This document shows positions 17,401 through 25,760 of a DNA stretch of 64,000 nt, piece after piece. Position numbers and translations under genes: made by a program. This DNA comes from JBBRMW01 sp965246845 (GTDB lineage Bacteria > Chloroflexota > Anaerolineae > Aggregatilineales > UBA2796). The notes beneath the pieces were generated by a model. That model had not been told where the DNA came from, ran no database searches, and saw only the letters and a list, made by a program, of their open reading frames with translations. Positions within the stretch are counted from its first letter, which is position 1. Each line of letters opens with the position of its first letter. The stretch lies in NCBI GenBank assembly GCA_965246845.1, contig CBDFFR010000012.1, positions 434,001 to 498,000 of the forward strand, read 5' to 3'.

Positions 17401-17975
17401 GTAACGCAGAAGGCGACGCGCTGATCATCTACGACCCCGCGCCGTTCAACACGCCCGATGGCGCGACGACCCGCCGCGAGATCGCGCGTTTCACCTTCCC
17501 CCGGCAGGAAGGCGGCGAATTCCTGTGCATCGCGGATTATTTCCGTCCGGTTGACTCCGGTGCGGTGGATACGGTCGCGTTTCAGGTCGTGACAGTCGGG
17601 CAGGCCGCGACGGAAAAGTTCGACGCGCTGCAAGCCGCGAATGAATATAGCGAAGGCTACTACTTTCACGGCCTCGCTGTGCAGACAGCGGAGGCGACCG
17701 CGACCTATGTTCACCGCCACATCGCACGCGAACTCGGCATCGAAGAAGATCGCGGCAAGCGCTATAGCTGGGGCTACCCGGCCTGCCCGGACCTCGAAGA
17801 TCATGCCGTCGTGATGCGCCTGCTGCCCGAAGCAGCGGATAAGCTCGGTATGGCGCTCACCAGTGCGTTCCAGTGGACGCCCGAACAATCGACCGCCGCG
17901 ATTGTCGTCCACCATCCCCAGGCGAAGTATTACAACGTCGGCGTTAGCCGTCTGGAGCAGCTTACGGCGGGATGA
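14469..17975 (+). CDS. metH: Cobalamin-dependent methionine synthase
   Basis: A 1168-residue enzyme that moves a methyl group from methyltetrahydrofolate through cobalamin to homocysteine. Domains in order: homocysteine-binding (about 1-325) with zinc Cys in GLNCSTGP and GGCCGTRAE; pterin-binding (about 340-600); cobalamin cap and B12 domain (about 640-890) with the lower-ligand motif VHDIGKNLVKT; and the SAM-dependent reactivation domain (about 920-1168), ending with WGYPACPDLEDH. GGGGAG stands just before ATG 14469. The length is near the usual 1180-1250. The SAM-I riboswitch and attenuator upstream indicate repression by SAM. A second methionine-forming gene follows, probably in the same operon. 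Confidence 0.95.
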   Translation: MPANLRYLDALRDHVLIFDGAMGTNIQRYNLTAADFGGETLNGCNDYLVITRPDVISEIHRSFLDVGSEVVETCTFRSNRLTLAEYKLQDRVLEINHAAARLSRKVCDEVAAATGRPRYVAGSIGPTGKLPSSDDPELSNVTFAELSSIFAQQAQGLVEGGVDCLLIETSQDILEVRAAVAGITEYFKQSGNRVALQVQVTLDVTGRMLLGTDIASAMTTLEALPIDIIGLNCSTGPEHMREPIRYLVDHSTKPISVLPNAGLPINVDGEAVYPMEPEPFAKMMAEFVEMGVSVVGGCCGTRAEHLQQLVEKVGIHRPQKARDPETEPRASSGMRAMPLIQHPGPLMIGERVNSQGSRKVKRLLLADDYDGILGVAREQLEFGAHILDVAVALTERADEAVMMQKVVKKLSMGIELPLMIDTTEADVAEAALSVYPGRGIINGNNLENGRERIDKILPIAKRHGAAVLSMTIDQVGMGKTAARKLEIATAIRDIAVNEYGLRPEDLIFDALVFTLATGDAEFSNSAVETLEGIKLIKQELPGVLTSLGVSNLSFGLGEAARAVLNSVFLYHAVIAGLDMAIVNPRYIKPYTEIPEEQRLLADDLIFNRREDALTRYIAFFEVNAISLDNDDGGTDPTEGMTAEQKLHWQILHRKKEGVEALVDEALTHQSAVGVLNNVLLPAMKEVGDKFGAGELILPFVLQSAETMKKTVSYLENFLERKEGATKGTVVLATVYGDVHDIGKNLVKTILSNNGYTVHDLGKQVPANVIIEAAQQHHADAIGLSALLVSTSKQMPLIINELARRGLKYPVLIGGAAINRRFGRRILFLEGSGDPYTPGVFYCKDAFEGLDSMDRLTNPDVREGFVAQNLSEGRAELSGKDEKPAAPMTRRKAALTPAPDVPKPPFYGARTIEAMPLQMVLQDLHKPELYRLSWGAKNTHGAEWDVLQSDFDARLNRMSREAARDGSLRPQAVYGYFPCNAEGDALIIYDPAPFNTPDGATTRREIARFTFPRQEGGEFLCIADYFRPVDSGAVDTVAFQVVTVGQAATEKFDALQAANEYSEGYYFHGLAVQTAEATATYVHRHIARELGIEEDRGKRYSWGYPACPDLEDHAVVMRLLPEAADKLGMALTSAFQWTPEQSTAAIVVHHPQAKYYNVGVSRLEQLTAG

Positions 17976-18150
17976 TGCTCAAATACGATTTCGATGCGCA
18001 CATGAGCAAGCAGAGCGCGGCTTCACGCTTGACAATTGGCCTCGGCTGGCTGAACAGGGCTTGACGTTGCAGGATTTCCCGCCGCTCACAGAGAAAAAAG
18101 AAGCATCAGGCAGCGGTTAATAAAACCGCAGTGAAGAAGGCAGGCTGGTT
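17976..18150 (+). other. metH-metF spacer with a possible small-protein remnant
   Basis: This spacer holds no clear gene. In one frame it reads DDAQIRF and then RGFTLDNWPRLAEQGLTL, ending EASGSG before TAA at 18118-18120. That has protein-like composition but no in-frame start after the metH stop; a start exists only in another frame (MMLKYDFDAHMSKQ). A frameshifted small gene is possible. AAGG/CAGG at 18137-18144 may serve as the ribosome site of the next gene. Confidence 0.3.
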
Positions 18151-20007
18151 ATGACTCCATTCCTCGAACGCCTCAAACAACGCCCGCTCCTCGCGGATGG
18201 CGCGATGGGGACCATGCTGCATAGCTCCGGTGCGCTGCTCAACAGCAGCTTCGACCAGCTCAATATCGACGACCCGGCGCGCGTCTCGAATATTCACCGT
18301 GCGTTCATCGACGCAGGCGCAGAATTGATTGAGACCAATACCTTCGGCGCAAACCGCTACAAACTTGCGGATGTGGGCGGGCCGCTGCTCGTCCCGGAGG
18401 TCAACCGCGCGGGCGTCGAACTCGCGAAGCGAACCATCGCGGCCACTTTTCGCGAAGTCTATGTAGCGGGCGCTGTCGGACCGCTCGGCGTGCGGCTCGC
18501 GCCCTATGGTCGCATCCGCAAGGAACAGGCGTATGAGGTCTTTGCGGAGCAAATCCGCGCGCTGATCGAAGGTGGCGTTGACGCGATCCTGCTAGAAACT
18601 TTTTCCGATTTGAACGAGGTCGAGCAGGCAATCCACGCAGCGCGGGACATCGCTCCCGATGTGCCACTGATCGCCTCGATCACTTTCACGCGCGATGACC
18701 GCACCCTATACGGCGAGACTCCTGCCGAGGTCACGGCGCAACTTCTCGCTTTTGGCGCGGATGTGATCGGTACAAACTGCTCCGGCGGTCCGTCGCAGAT
18801 CGCGCGGGTCGCGCGGGCGATGCGCGCGGCAGCCCCGGATGCACTCATTACCGCGATGCCGAACGCGGGCTTCCCGGAACAGCTTCGCGGGCGCACGATT
18901 TACCCGGCCACGCCCAACTACTTCGCGGAATATGCGCTCACGCTGCGCGACAGCGGCGTGAACCTAATCGGCGGCTGCTGCGGAACCACGCCCGCGCACA
19001 TCGCCGCGATGGGAAACGCGCTCGCACACCCGGACCAAATCGCGCACCGGATTATGATCACGGCGCATGATGAACCCGACGAGGCGCACGGCTCACCCAG
19101 CGCGCCGACTGAACTGGCGCGCAAGCTGGCAGCGGGCAAGTTCGTCACGACTGTCGAAATGTCGCCGCCGCGCGGTTTCGGCGCAGAGAAGACGCTCGCC
19201 AGCGCGCAGCTTTTGCATGAGGCCGGGGTCGATTGCGTGGATGTGGCCGATAGCCCGCGCGCCCGGATGCGAATGTCTCCCTGGGCGCTCTGCCATCTGG
19301 TGCAATCGCAGGTCGGTATGGAGACGATTTTACACTTTCCGACACGCGGGCGTAACCTGCTGCGCGTGCAGGGCGATCTGCTGGCCGCCTATGCACTCGG
19401 CGTGCGTAACCTGTTCGTGATGATGGGCGACCCGACCAGCATTGGCGACTACCCGGAAGCGCACGATAACTACGATGTGGTCCCTTCCGGCCTGATCAAG
19501 CTGATTAAAAAGAACCTGAACACCGGAATCGATCAGGCGGGCAACAGCATCGGGCAGCCGACCGCGTTCCTCGCGGGGTGTGCGCTCAATATGGGCGCCG
19601 CGGACCTCGACAAGGAATGCAAGACGCTCCAGACCAAGATCGAATGCGGCGCGGATTTCGCGCTCACGCAGAGCGTCTATGATGCACATGTCGCAGAGGC
19701 CTTCATTCGCCGCTACGAAGCGCTTTACGGTCTGCTCAAACTGCCACTATTGGCTGGGATGCTCCCGCTTTATAGCGCGCGACACGCGGCTTTCCTGCAC
19801 AACGAAGTGCCGGGCATCGTCATCCCGGATGGACTCCGCGAGCGGATCGACGCGGCGGGCGAGGATGCGCCGAAAGTCGGCGTGCAGATTACACAGGAGA
19901 TTTTGCACGATTTGGTTGGCCTCGTACAGGGTGCGTACATCATCCCGCCGTTCAGCCGCTACGAAATTGCCGCCGATATTCTGGACGGGCTGCGCGTATC
20001 ATCCTAG
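18151..20007 (+). CDS. Bifunctional homocysteine S-methyltransferase / methylenetetrahydrofolate reductase
   Basis: A 618-residue fusion of the YitJ type. The N-terminal half (about 1-290) is a homocysteine S-methyltransferase barrel, opening LADGAMGTML and carrying zinc-binding Cys in TNCSGGP and GGCCGTTP. The C-terminal half (about 315-618) is methylenetetrahydrofolate reductase (MetF fold), opening FVTTVEMSPPRGFG and including LFVMMGDPTSIG. The reductase makes methyltetrahydrofolate, the methyl donor for MetH just upstream; the first domain may use another methyl donor such as S-methylmethionine. The pair would thus form a local methyl-cycle unit under SAM control. Its stop codon overlaps that of the convergent aminotransferase gene. 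Confidence 0.92.
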   Translation: MTPFLERLKQRPLLADGAMGTMLHSSGALLNSSFDQLNIDDPARVSNIHRAFIDAGAELIETNTFGANRYKLADVGGPLLVPEVNRAGVELAKRTIAATFREVYVAGAVGPLGVRLAPYGRIRKEQAYEVFAEQIRALIEGGVDAILLETFSDLNEVEQAIHAARDIAPDVPLIASITFTRDDRTLYGETPAEVTAQLLAFGADVIGTNCSGGPSQIARVARAMRAAAPDALITAMPNAGFPEQLRGRTIYPATPNYFAEYALTLRDSGVNLIGGCCGTTPAHIAAMGNALAHPDQIAHRIMITAHDEPDEAHGSPSAPTELARKLAAGKFVTTVEMSPPRGFGAEKTLASAQLLHEAGVDCVDVADSPRARMRMSPWALCHLVQSQVGMETILHFPTRGRNLLRVQGDLLAAYALGVRNLFVMMGDPTSIGDYPEAHDNYDVVPSGLIKLIKKNLNTGIDQAGNSIGQPTAFLAGCALNMGAADLDKECKTLQTKIECGADFALTQSVYDAHVAEAFIRRYEALYGLLKLPLLAGMLPLYSARHAAFLHNEVPGIVIPDGLRERIDAAGEDAPKVGVQITQEILHDLVGLVQGAYIIPPFSRYEIAADILDGLRVSS

Positions 20008-21176
20008 CCATGCCGCTGCATGAAGCGGTGCAAGCGATGTAGCGCTTCCTCGATTTTGGCCTCGGAGGTTGCGTAGCTCGCGCGGATATGCCCGCGCCCA
20101 CTCTCCCCGAATGCGGAGCCGGGAACCATCGCGACCTGCTCTTCCTTGATCAGCAGTTCGCAGAAGGTTTCCTCGTCCAGGCCGCTCGCGGTGATATTCG
20201 GGAAGGCATAGAATGCGCCGCGCGGCTCGAAGCACGTCAGGCCGAGTTCATTGAAGCCCTTCACGATCAGCTTGCGGCGGCGGTCGTAGGCCTCGACCAT
20301 GCGCGCGACTTCCGGCTCCCCGCTGCGGATGGCTTCGACGGCGGCGGCCTGCGCGGTCGTCGGCGCGGACATAATCGTATACTGATGGACCTTGCGCATC
20401 GCGCCGAGCAGGGTTTCCGGTCCTGCGGCGTAGCCGACGCGCCACCCCGTCATCGCGTGGCTTTTGCTGAACCCGCCCAGGACAATCGTGCGGTCGCGCA
20501 CACCGGGAATCGAGGCAAACTGCGTATGTGCGAAGCCATACACCAGACGGTCGTAAATTTCATCGGAGATGATCAGCAAATCATGCTTGATCGCGACTTG
20601 GGCGATCTGTTCCAGTTCGGTGCGTTCCATCACCGCGCCCGTCGGGTTATTCGGGTAGCCGAGCAAGATCGCCTTCGTGCGCGGCGTGATCTGCGCTTCG
20701 ATGGCCGCCGCCGTAACCTGAAAGCCGTTTGCCACGTGCGTCGGGATGAGGACCGGGACGCCGCCCGCGAAGACGATCTCCGGCGCATAGGCGACATAAC
20801 ACGGCTCCGGCGTAATCACTTCGTCGCCGGGGTTCAGGACGGCAGTGAACGCGAGGTACAGCGCTTCGCTCACGCCGACCGTGATCAGCAGTTCCGTATC
20901 GGGGTCATATTCGACGCCGTAAAGCGCGCGTTGATAATCGCTGAGGGCGCGGCGCAGTTCTGGCGTTCCGCTGTTGCCGGTGTAGTGCGTCTCGCCCGCC
21001 TGCAACGAACGCACGCCCGCGCGCAGGATGCTATCTGGCGTAGTGAAATCCGGCTCCCCGATGCCAAGCGAGATCACATCCGGCATGTTCGCGGCAATGT
21101 CGAAATATTTGCGAATGCCGGAGGGTGGCACGCTCTGCACGCGGTCGGAGATGAAATTTCGGGTGGTGGTCATCAT
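20004..21176 (-). CDS. Class I/II PLP-dependent aminotransferase
   Basis: A 390-residue fold-type I aminotransferase of the aspartate/PatA-like branch. The PLP Lys is in GGFSKSHAMTGWRVGY near residue 240; the Asn and Asp that hold the cofactor are in GYPNNPTGA and SDEIYDRLVYG, and a C-terminal carboxylate-binding Arg is in HIRASYAT. ATG 21176 is preferred because AGGA lies 9 bases before it; an adjacent ATG (21173) is an alternative and the longer frame adds unlikely residues. The enzyme is cytoplasmic and transfers amino groups between an amino acid and a keto acid. Substrate is not resolved; aspartate and aromatic substrates are both plausible. Confidence 0.9.
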   Translation of the reverse strand: MMTTTRNFISDRVQSVPPSGIRKYFDIAANMPDVISLGIGEPDFTTPDSILRAGVRSLQAGETHYTGNSGTPELRRALSDYQRALYGVEYDPDTELLITVGVSEALYLAFTAVLNPGDEVITPEPCYVAYAPEIVFAGGVPVLIPTHVANGFQVTAAAIEAQITPRTKAILLGYPNNPTGAVMERTELEQIAQVAIKHDLLIISDEIYDRLVYGFAHTQFASIPGVRDRTIVLGGFSKSHAMTGWRVGYAAGPETLLGAMRKVHQYTIMSAPTTAQAAAVEAIRSGEPEVARMVEAYDRRRKLIVKGFNELGLTCFEPRGAFYAFPNITASGLDEETFCELLIKEEQVAMVPGSAFGESGRGHIRASYATSEAKIEEALHRLHRFMQRHG

Positions 21177-21303
21177 GAACGTATTTCCTGACATTTCAAC
21201 GACTCTAGCGCGTGTGATGCAGCGGCGCAAAGGGACAATACGCCGCATAGGTGCGGAGCCAATCAACTGATACAATCAAGCTGAATTACCTGGGGATACG
21301 ATC

Positions 21304-21594
21304 ATGGTTGTGTACGTAACCAGTGCAGAGGTTGGCGCGGATCGACGGCTGACGGTCGAATTGCCGGAAAATGTTCCTATTGGGCGAGTCAAAATCACGG
21401 TTGAGTCTGAACCCGCCTTGACGCGCGAGGAATTACGGGCGCGCTTGCAGGAGGCGGGGCTGCTCAGTAATGGTCCGATTTTGGATGAGAGCGCGGTTCG
21501 GCTCGATGAAGAAGAGCGCCACCGGATTGCGGAATTGTTACGCGACACCACGCCTTTGGAACAAATCGTGGACGAAGAGCGCGGTCCGCGCTGA
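21304..21594 (+). CDS. VapB-like antitoxin
   Basis: A 96-residue protein encoded directly before a PIN-domain toxin gene. The N-terminal part (DRRLTVELPENVPIGRVKITVE) looks like the beta-rich DNA-binding and dimerisation part of small antitoxins; the C-terminal part is helical and acidic, as expected for a toxin-binding tail. The stop TGA shares its A with the ATG of the toxin (TGATG), typical of coupled toxin-antitoxin operons. Such antitoxins normally bind and block the toxin and repress their own promoter. The name is inferred mostly from the neighbour. Confidence 0.65.
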   Translation: MVVYVTSAEVGADRRLTVELPENVPIGRVKITVESEPALTREELRARLQEAGLLSNGPILDESAVRLDEEERHRIAELLRDTTPLEQIVDEERGPR

Positions 21595-22044
21595 TGACTG
21601 CCTATTTTGTGGATACCAGCGCTATTGGAAAGCGTTATTTGGTCGAAATCGGATCAAAGTGGATCGCGTCAATCGCACAACCAAATTCAGGAAACCTAAT
21701 TGCTGTTTCAGACTTGACAGAGGTGGAAGTTTGGTCTGCAATTGAGCGTAAACTGCGTGAGGCACGCATCTCACAATCCGATGCCACGAGCTTCCAAAAC
21801 GAGTTTATGGTCGATTTGAAAACACAGTATTTCAGTGTTGCCGTCAGTGAACAGGTTCGCAAGCGAGCGCGAGACCTGCTTTCAAAACATCCGTTGCGCA
21901 ATGGACGCTATCCAATTGGCAAGCGCTCTGGAAATTCTGCCGCAAGTCGGCACATCGTTGATGTTTGTCAGCGCAGATCGTGCGCTTCTCTCAGCCGCAG
22001 GAGCAGAAGGACTCGCCACAGATAATCCCCTGCTTCATCCCTGA
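21594..22044 (+). pseudogene. PIN-domain (VapC-like) toxin, frameshifted
   Basis: A PIN ribonuclease split over two frames. The first (from ATG 21594) gives MTAYFVDTSAIGKRYL with catalytic Asp7 and LTEVEVWSAI with the second acidic residue, and runs well as far as KHPLR at about 21900. From there the PIN sequence continues only in the other frame, as AMDAIQLASALEIL and FVSADRALLSAAGAEGL to a stop at 22044; these carry the third and fourth acidic residues. A deletion of one base or an insertion of two near 21895-21905 would join the frames. As it stands the toxin lacks half its active site. A sequencing error would give the same picture. Confidence 0.75.
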
Positions 22045-22175
22045 CCTGAACCACGTTGTCAGCCACGCGCCCGCCTCGTCTCATCCCCCGCTCACCACCT
22101 TCGGCTATGCTCTGCCCTTCGCAATTCACGGTAGAATAGCGTCCGACCCGCGCACAGCCGAGAAAGTACAGAGCA

Positions 22176-24587
22176 ATGGCAACCCTTCAACAGCAAATTG
22201 CAGACCTGCGCCGCCGTCTGAACGCGCTCCCGGCGGATGCCAAAGCCGCCGAGCTCACACCGCTCGAAGCGGACGCGCGGGCGCTGCTCACGGCCAGCAA
22301 AAACACGTCCTTTGAAGAGGAAGCTCGCGCCGTCTTCGCGGAACTTGCCAATCGCAGCGCGCGGCCTGCGCCGTTGCCCGAATCGGGCGTGGTACGCGGT
22401 ATCGTGCGGCGGGGACGTATCCGCATGGAACTCGCAGCGGATGAGAGTGATTATGACGCCGCGATTGATATTCTCGCCGGGGCGCTCGAACAAGACCCGC
22501 AAAACGCGGACGCACTCGATTTGCTCAAGCAAGCCGCCGCACGCGGTCCGCAGCTCGGCATGAAGGTTCGCGATCTGCTCGCGCGTTATGGCCTCGAAGA
22601 CGAATTGCGCGCGTCTCCTGATCCTACTGTGCCGCCCTCTACTGCCGCAACGACTGCCTCTGCTGCCCCGCAACCGGAGACACCATCCGCGAATCCGTAC
22701 CTCAATGCGCAGAACGACCCGCGCCGCGCGACGAGCGTGTTTTCAGTCTATAACAACGCGCCCGTAGCGGCTTCCGCATCCGCCGCGCCCGTCGATACCA
22801 ACGAGGTCGCAAGCCTGAACGGGGACATTACCCAGGCGTATTACGCAGGCGATTATCAGCGCACGGTAGAACTCTCGAATCGCCTGCTCGCGATCCAGCC
22901 CGATAACCCGACCGCCCTGGATTACCGCGCCAAATCGGAAGACAACCTAATTCGCGGGATCGTCCCCGACCATCGTATCCCGTTCGATGCGCGTGTGGCC
23001 TACAACCGCGCCAATTCACTGGTGCGTGCGGGTAATTACGACGAAGCGGCACGGCTGTATCGCGAAGCGCGCGACATCGCGGAACGGGCGGGCATTCCCT
23101 CGTGGAAGGATGCAGAGCAGGCACTGCTCGACATTCAGGATTTATCGCTTGCCCGTGAAATGCTCAACGATGGCGACCGCTTGCTCGCGACCGACGACTG
23201 GACCGGGGCGCTGCGCAAATATGAAGGCGCGATGCGCGTGGTCTCGTCTGATCCGATGGCGCAGGAGCGAATCGACTTGATCAAGCGCGTGCAGGAACAA
23301 TACGACCGGACCGCCGTTCAGCTCAATATGCTGAGTGGCAGCCCGACCGAGCGCGCGGCTTCGTTACAAAACCTGATTGGGCAGCTTGGTGCGCTTCGGC
23401 AAATCCTGCCCGCCAGCCAGAAATTGCAGGCGATCACGACCGACGCCGAGCGCAAATTGGGCAGCATCCGCGCGCAATTGCTCGATCAGGGGCGCGCCTC
23501 GCTGTCGCGTATTGAACAGGCGGCAACCATCGAGGACCGTCAGAAGACGGTTGCGGAAGCGGTCCGCGCGCTCGAACTGGCGGCCAGCCTCGAACCCGGC
23601 GATAGCGATGTCGGAGCGGCGCTGCAAGCTGCCCGCGCGCAGGAGAAGAGCGCGGCAGATGCGCGACAGACACTCGAACGGGTGACGGCGCTCATCGCGC
23701 AGAATTTCGATGCCGAACTCGCGCAGGCACGGACGATGCTCGCCAACCTGCGCGAATATACGCAGGACCCGCGCTACCGTTCGCTCGTGACGGACCTGCA
23801 CGCGCGCTACATGGAGCGCGTCGAGAGCGCGCTCGACCGCCGCAACGCACCGGAAGCCGAACGCTGGCTCGCGCTCACCAAAGACGAGCCGTTCCGGGGG
23901 CTTGGGCGGCGCAGCGAACTGGCGCAGCTCGAAGACGAGGCGCGCGGACTCAAGCGGCAGCGTTCGATGCGCGGCGGCGCGATTATCGGCGGGATCATCG
24001 TCGCCCTGTTCGCGATTGGTGTCTTCGCGCGTCCGGTCTGGTCGCCGCTGATTTTCCCACCCACGCCGACGCTGACCTATACACCCAGCAGCACGCCCAC
24101 GCAGTCTCATACGCCGACGACGACAGCGACATTCACCGCAACATTTACTCCGACATCGACTTTCACGCCGAGCGCAACCTATACACCCTCCAAGACGCGC
24201 ACGCCAACCACGACGCCGACCGATACCGATACGCCGACCTTCACGCCGACCTTCACGCTGACTTACACGCCATCCTACACGCCGACGATTACCCCGACCT
24301 TCACCGCCACCTATACGCCGACAATCACTCCGACGCCCGCTGTGAAGTGCGTCGTCGTGGCCGTGAACAGCGTCGTCATCCGTTCACGCCCGACGCTCAA
24401 CGCGCCGCGTATCACGGAAAGCGGCAACGGGCGCACGATGGAAGTGATGGAACTGCGGCTCGGCACGGACGACGGTCTGACATGGTATCAGGTACGCTTC
24501 AGCGTCGATAGCAACCCTGTCACAGGCTGGGTGCGCAGCGATGTCGTCAGCAACAAACCAGACGCGGCCTGCCCGGTGCTGCCTTAG
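22176..24587 (+). CDS. TPR-like protein with one membrane helix, Thr/Pro-rich stalk and SH3b domain
   Basis: An 803-residue protein. The N-terminal 590 residues are alpha-helical with TPR-like repeats (for example YDAAIDILAGALEQDPQNADAL and YNRANSLVRAGNYDEAARLYREA) and presumably face the cytoplasm. One membrane helix (GGAIIGGIIVALFAIGVFA, about 603-622) is followed by a stalk of repeated Thr-Pro units (about 628-720, matching a DNA repeat of ACGCCGAC units at 24060-24340). A C-terminal SH3b domain (VVVAVNSVVIRSRPTLNAP to GWVRSDVV) would lie outside. The layout suggests a link between a cytoplasmic scaffold and the cell wall. The exact function is unknown. Stalks of this kind are frequent in Anaerolineae. 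Confidence 0.75.
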   Translation: MATLQQQIADLRRRLNALPADAKAAELTPLEADARALLTASKNTSFEEEARAVFAELANRSARPAPLPESGVVRGIVRRGRIRMELAADESDYDAAIDILAGALEQDPQNADALDLLKQAAARGPQLGMKVRDLLARYGLEDELRASPDPTVPPSTAATTASAAPQPETPSANPYLNAQNDPRRATSVFSVYNNAPVAASASAAPVDTNEVASLNGDITQAYYAGDYQRTVELSNRLLAIQPDNPTALDYRAKSEDNLIRGIVPDHRIPFDARVAYNRANSLVRAGNYDEAARLYREARDIAERAGIPSWKDAEQALLDIQDLSLAREMLNDGDRLLATDDWTGALRKYEGAMRVVSSDPMAQERIDLIKRVQEQYDRTAVQLNMLSGSPTERAASLQNLIGQLGALRQILPASQKLQAITTDAERKLGSIRAQLLDQGRASLSRIEQAATIEDRQKTVAEAVRALELAASLEPGDSDVGAALQAARAQEKSAADARQTLERVTALIAQNFDAELAQARTMLANLREYTQDPRYRSLVTDLHARYMERVESALDRRNAPEAERWLALTKDEPFRGLGRRSELAQLEDEARGLKRQRSMRGGAIIGGIIVALFAIGVFARPVWSPLIFPPTPTLTYTPSSTPTQSHTPTTTATFTATFTPTSTFTPSATYTPSKTRTPTTTPTDTDTPTFTPTFTLTYTPSYTPTITPTFTATYTPTITPTPAVKCVVVAVNSVVIRSRPTLNAPRITESGNGRTMEVMELRLGTDDGLTWYQVRFSVDSNPVTGWVRSDVVSNKPDAACPVLP

Positions 24588-24896
24588 CATCCGTTACAAA
24601 TTAAAGTTTGTGGGCGGCTTTTTGCCGTCCTTTCGCCAATAATCGCGCGCCGGTTTATACGCAATTCTTTGTGTCTACTGCGTCACCGATTCGGAGCGAA
24701 TTCATAGTGCGCCTAAACTTCTCCCCTGTTTACAACTTTCATGCTCTTTACGATTTTCATAAATCGTAAGCAGTGATGCCTAAACAATTCCTATATTTTC
24801 TAAATAATATAGCCAAATTTGCGAAGAAATACGTATGCTTCCCTATACGAGGCGCACGAAGCACCTCACCTGACAAATGTAATTTACGGAGAGACC
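24588..24896 (+). promoter_or_regulatory. AT-rich leader of the ferritin-like genes, with hairpins
   Basis: This 309-base stretch is far more AT-rich than its surroundings and holds no gene. A small hairpin with five loop T (GGGCGGC, TTTTT, GCCGTCC at about 24611-24629) may end the upstream transcript. An inverted repeat of TACGATTT (24749-24756) and AAATCGTA (24761-24768) with loop TCAT stands 130 bases before the ATG of the first ferritin-like gene and could be an operator. GGAGAG before ATG 24897 is the ribosome site. Confidence 0.5.
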
Positions 24897-25688
24897 ATGA
24901 ACAACGCAAATTTGACACGCCGCAATTTCCTCAAAGGTTCCGCTGCCGCTGCGGGCGCTGCTGCCGTCGCCGTGACCGGGTTCAGCCAGCTTTTCGGCTA
25001 CGAGCAGGTCTTCGCACAGGGCAAGGGCGATGACATCCAGACGATTGTAAACCTCGCCTCGACCGCCGAACAACTGGCCGTCACGCACTATTACACTGTG
25101 CTGACCGACAGCCGCATCCAGCTCACCCCCTCGGAAACCACGTTCCTGCGCGGCGCGCTCGATACTGAATATCAACACCTGCAATTCCTGCTCGCCAATG
25201 GCGCGAAGCCGCTGGCCTCGGAATTCTACTTCCCGACCAACGTATACACTGACCGCGACCAGTTCTCGACCATCACCGAGCAGGCCGAAAGCGCCTTTGT
25301 CGCCGCGTACCTCGCCGCTGTACGTCGTATCTCCGAACTCGGCAATCCGCTCCTCGCTGCGACAGCCGCACAGGTCGCCGTGACTGAGCAGGTCCACCTT
25401 GCGCTGATCCGTCAAATCGGCGGGCGCGTCCCGAACCACGTTTCGCTCGGCCAGGCGCTGTTCTACAACACCTCCGAAGCGGGCGCGGTCCTCAAAGGCT
25501 TCCTTGAAGGCGGTTCCGGCTTCGTCAAGACGGCGCGTAAGCTGCCGGGCGTCACCGAGATCAATGGCGTGATCGGCAAGGACACCGTGACCTCGATCAA
25601 GCCGTTCACCGATGCGACCCTGTTCCCGGATCAGGCGGGCAGCAGCGCGACAATGGCCGCGACGATGGCCGCCACCTCCAGTAAGTAG
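24897..25688 (+). CDS. Tat-exported ferritin-like domain protein
   Basis: A 263-residue protein with a twin-arginine signal (TRRNFLKGSAAAAGAAAVAV, cleavage near VFAQG), so it is folded before export. The mature part is a four-helix ferritin-like domain of the Ferritin_2 type. Helices carry carboxylate and His pairs such as STAEQLAVTHYYTVL, DTEYQHLQFLLANG and VTEQVHLALIRQIG, which could bind a di-iron or other metal centre. The usual function of this exported family is not settled. GGAGAG precedes the ATG. A terminator hairpin follows, then a close paralogue. Confidence 0.85.
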   Translation: MNNANLTRRNFLKGSAAAAGAAAVAVTGFSQLFGYEQVFAQGKGDDIQTIVNLASTAEQLAVTHYYTVLTDSRIQLTPSETTFLRGALDTEYQHLQFLLANGAKPLASEFYFPTNVYTDRDQFSTITEQAESAFVAAYLAAVRRISELGNPLLAATAAQVAVTEQVHLALIRQIGGRVPNHVSLGQALFYNTSEAGAVLKGFLEGGSGFVKTARKLPGVTEINGVIGKDTVTSIKPFTDATLFPDQAGSSATMAATMAATSSK

Positions 25689-25705
25689 GCTCGACCGACC
25701 TTTAC

Positions 25706-25737
25706 AGGCGAGACGGGGTAGTCCTGTCTCGCCTTTT
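25706..25737 (+). terminator. Hairpin between the two ferritin-like genes
   Basis: AGGCGAGAC (25706-25714) pairs with GTCTCGCCT (25726-25734) around an 11-base loop, followed by TTT. It probably ends or partly attenuates transcription after the first paralogue. Confidence 0.8.
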
Positions 25738-25760
25738 CTATCAATAGGGAAGCAATATCC

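Noticed and set aside
17863..18120. Short frame that starts within metH and runs into the spacer
   Set aside because: The first half overlaps metH in another frame; only the last 35 residues look protein-like and they lack a start, so no gene is called, only a possible remnant.
20088..21191. 367-residue open frame opposite the aminotransferase
   Set aside because: Antisense of a gene with clear PLP-binding motifs; no independent evidence.
24058..24345. Short tandem DNA repeat resembling an array
   Set aside because: The ACGCCGAC-type units encode the Thr-Pro stalk of the large TPR/SH3b protein in frame; unit length is irregular and there are no unique spacers, so it is not CRISPR.
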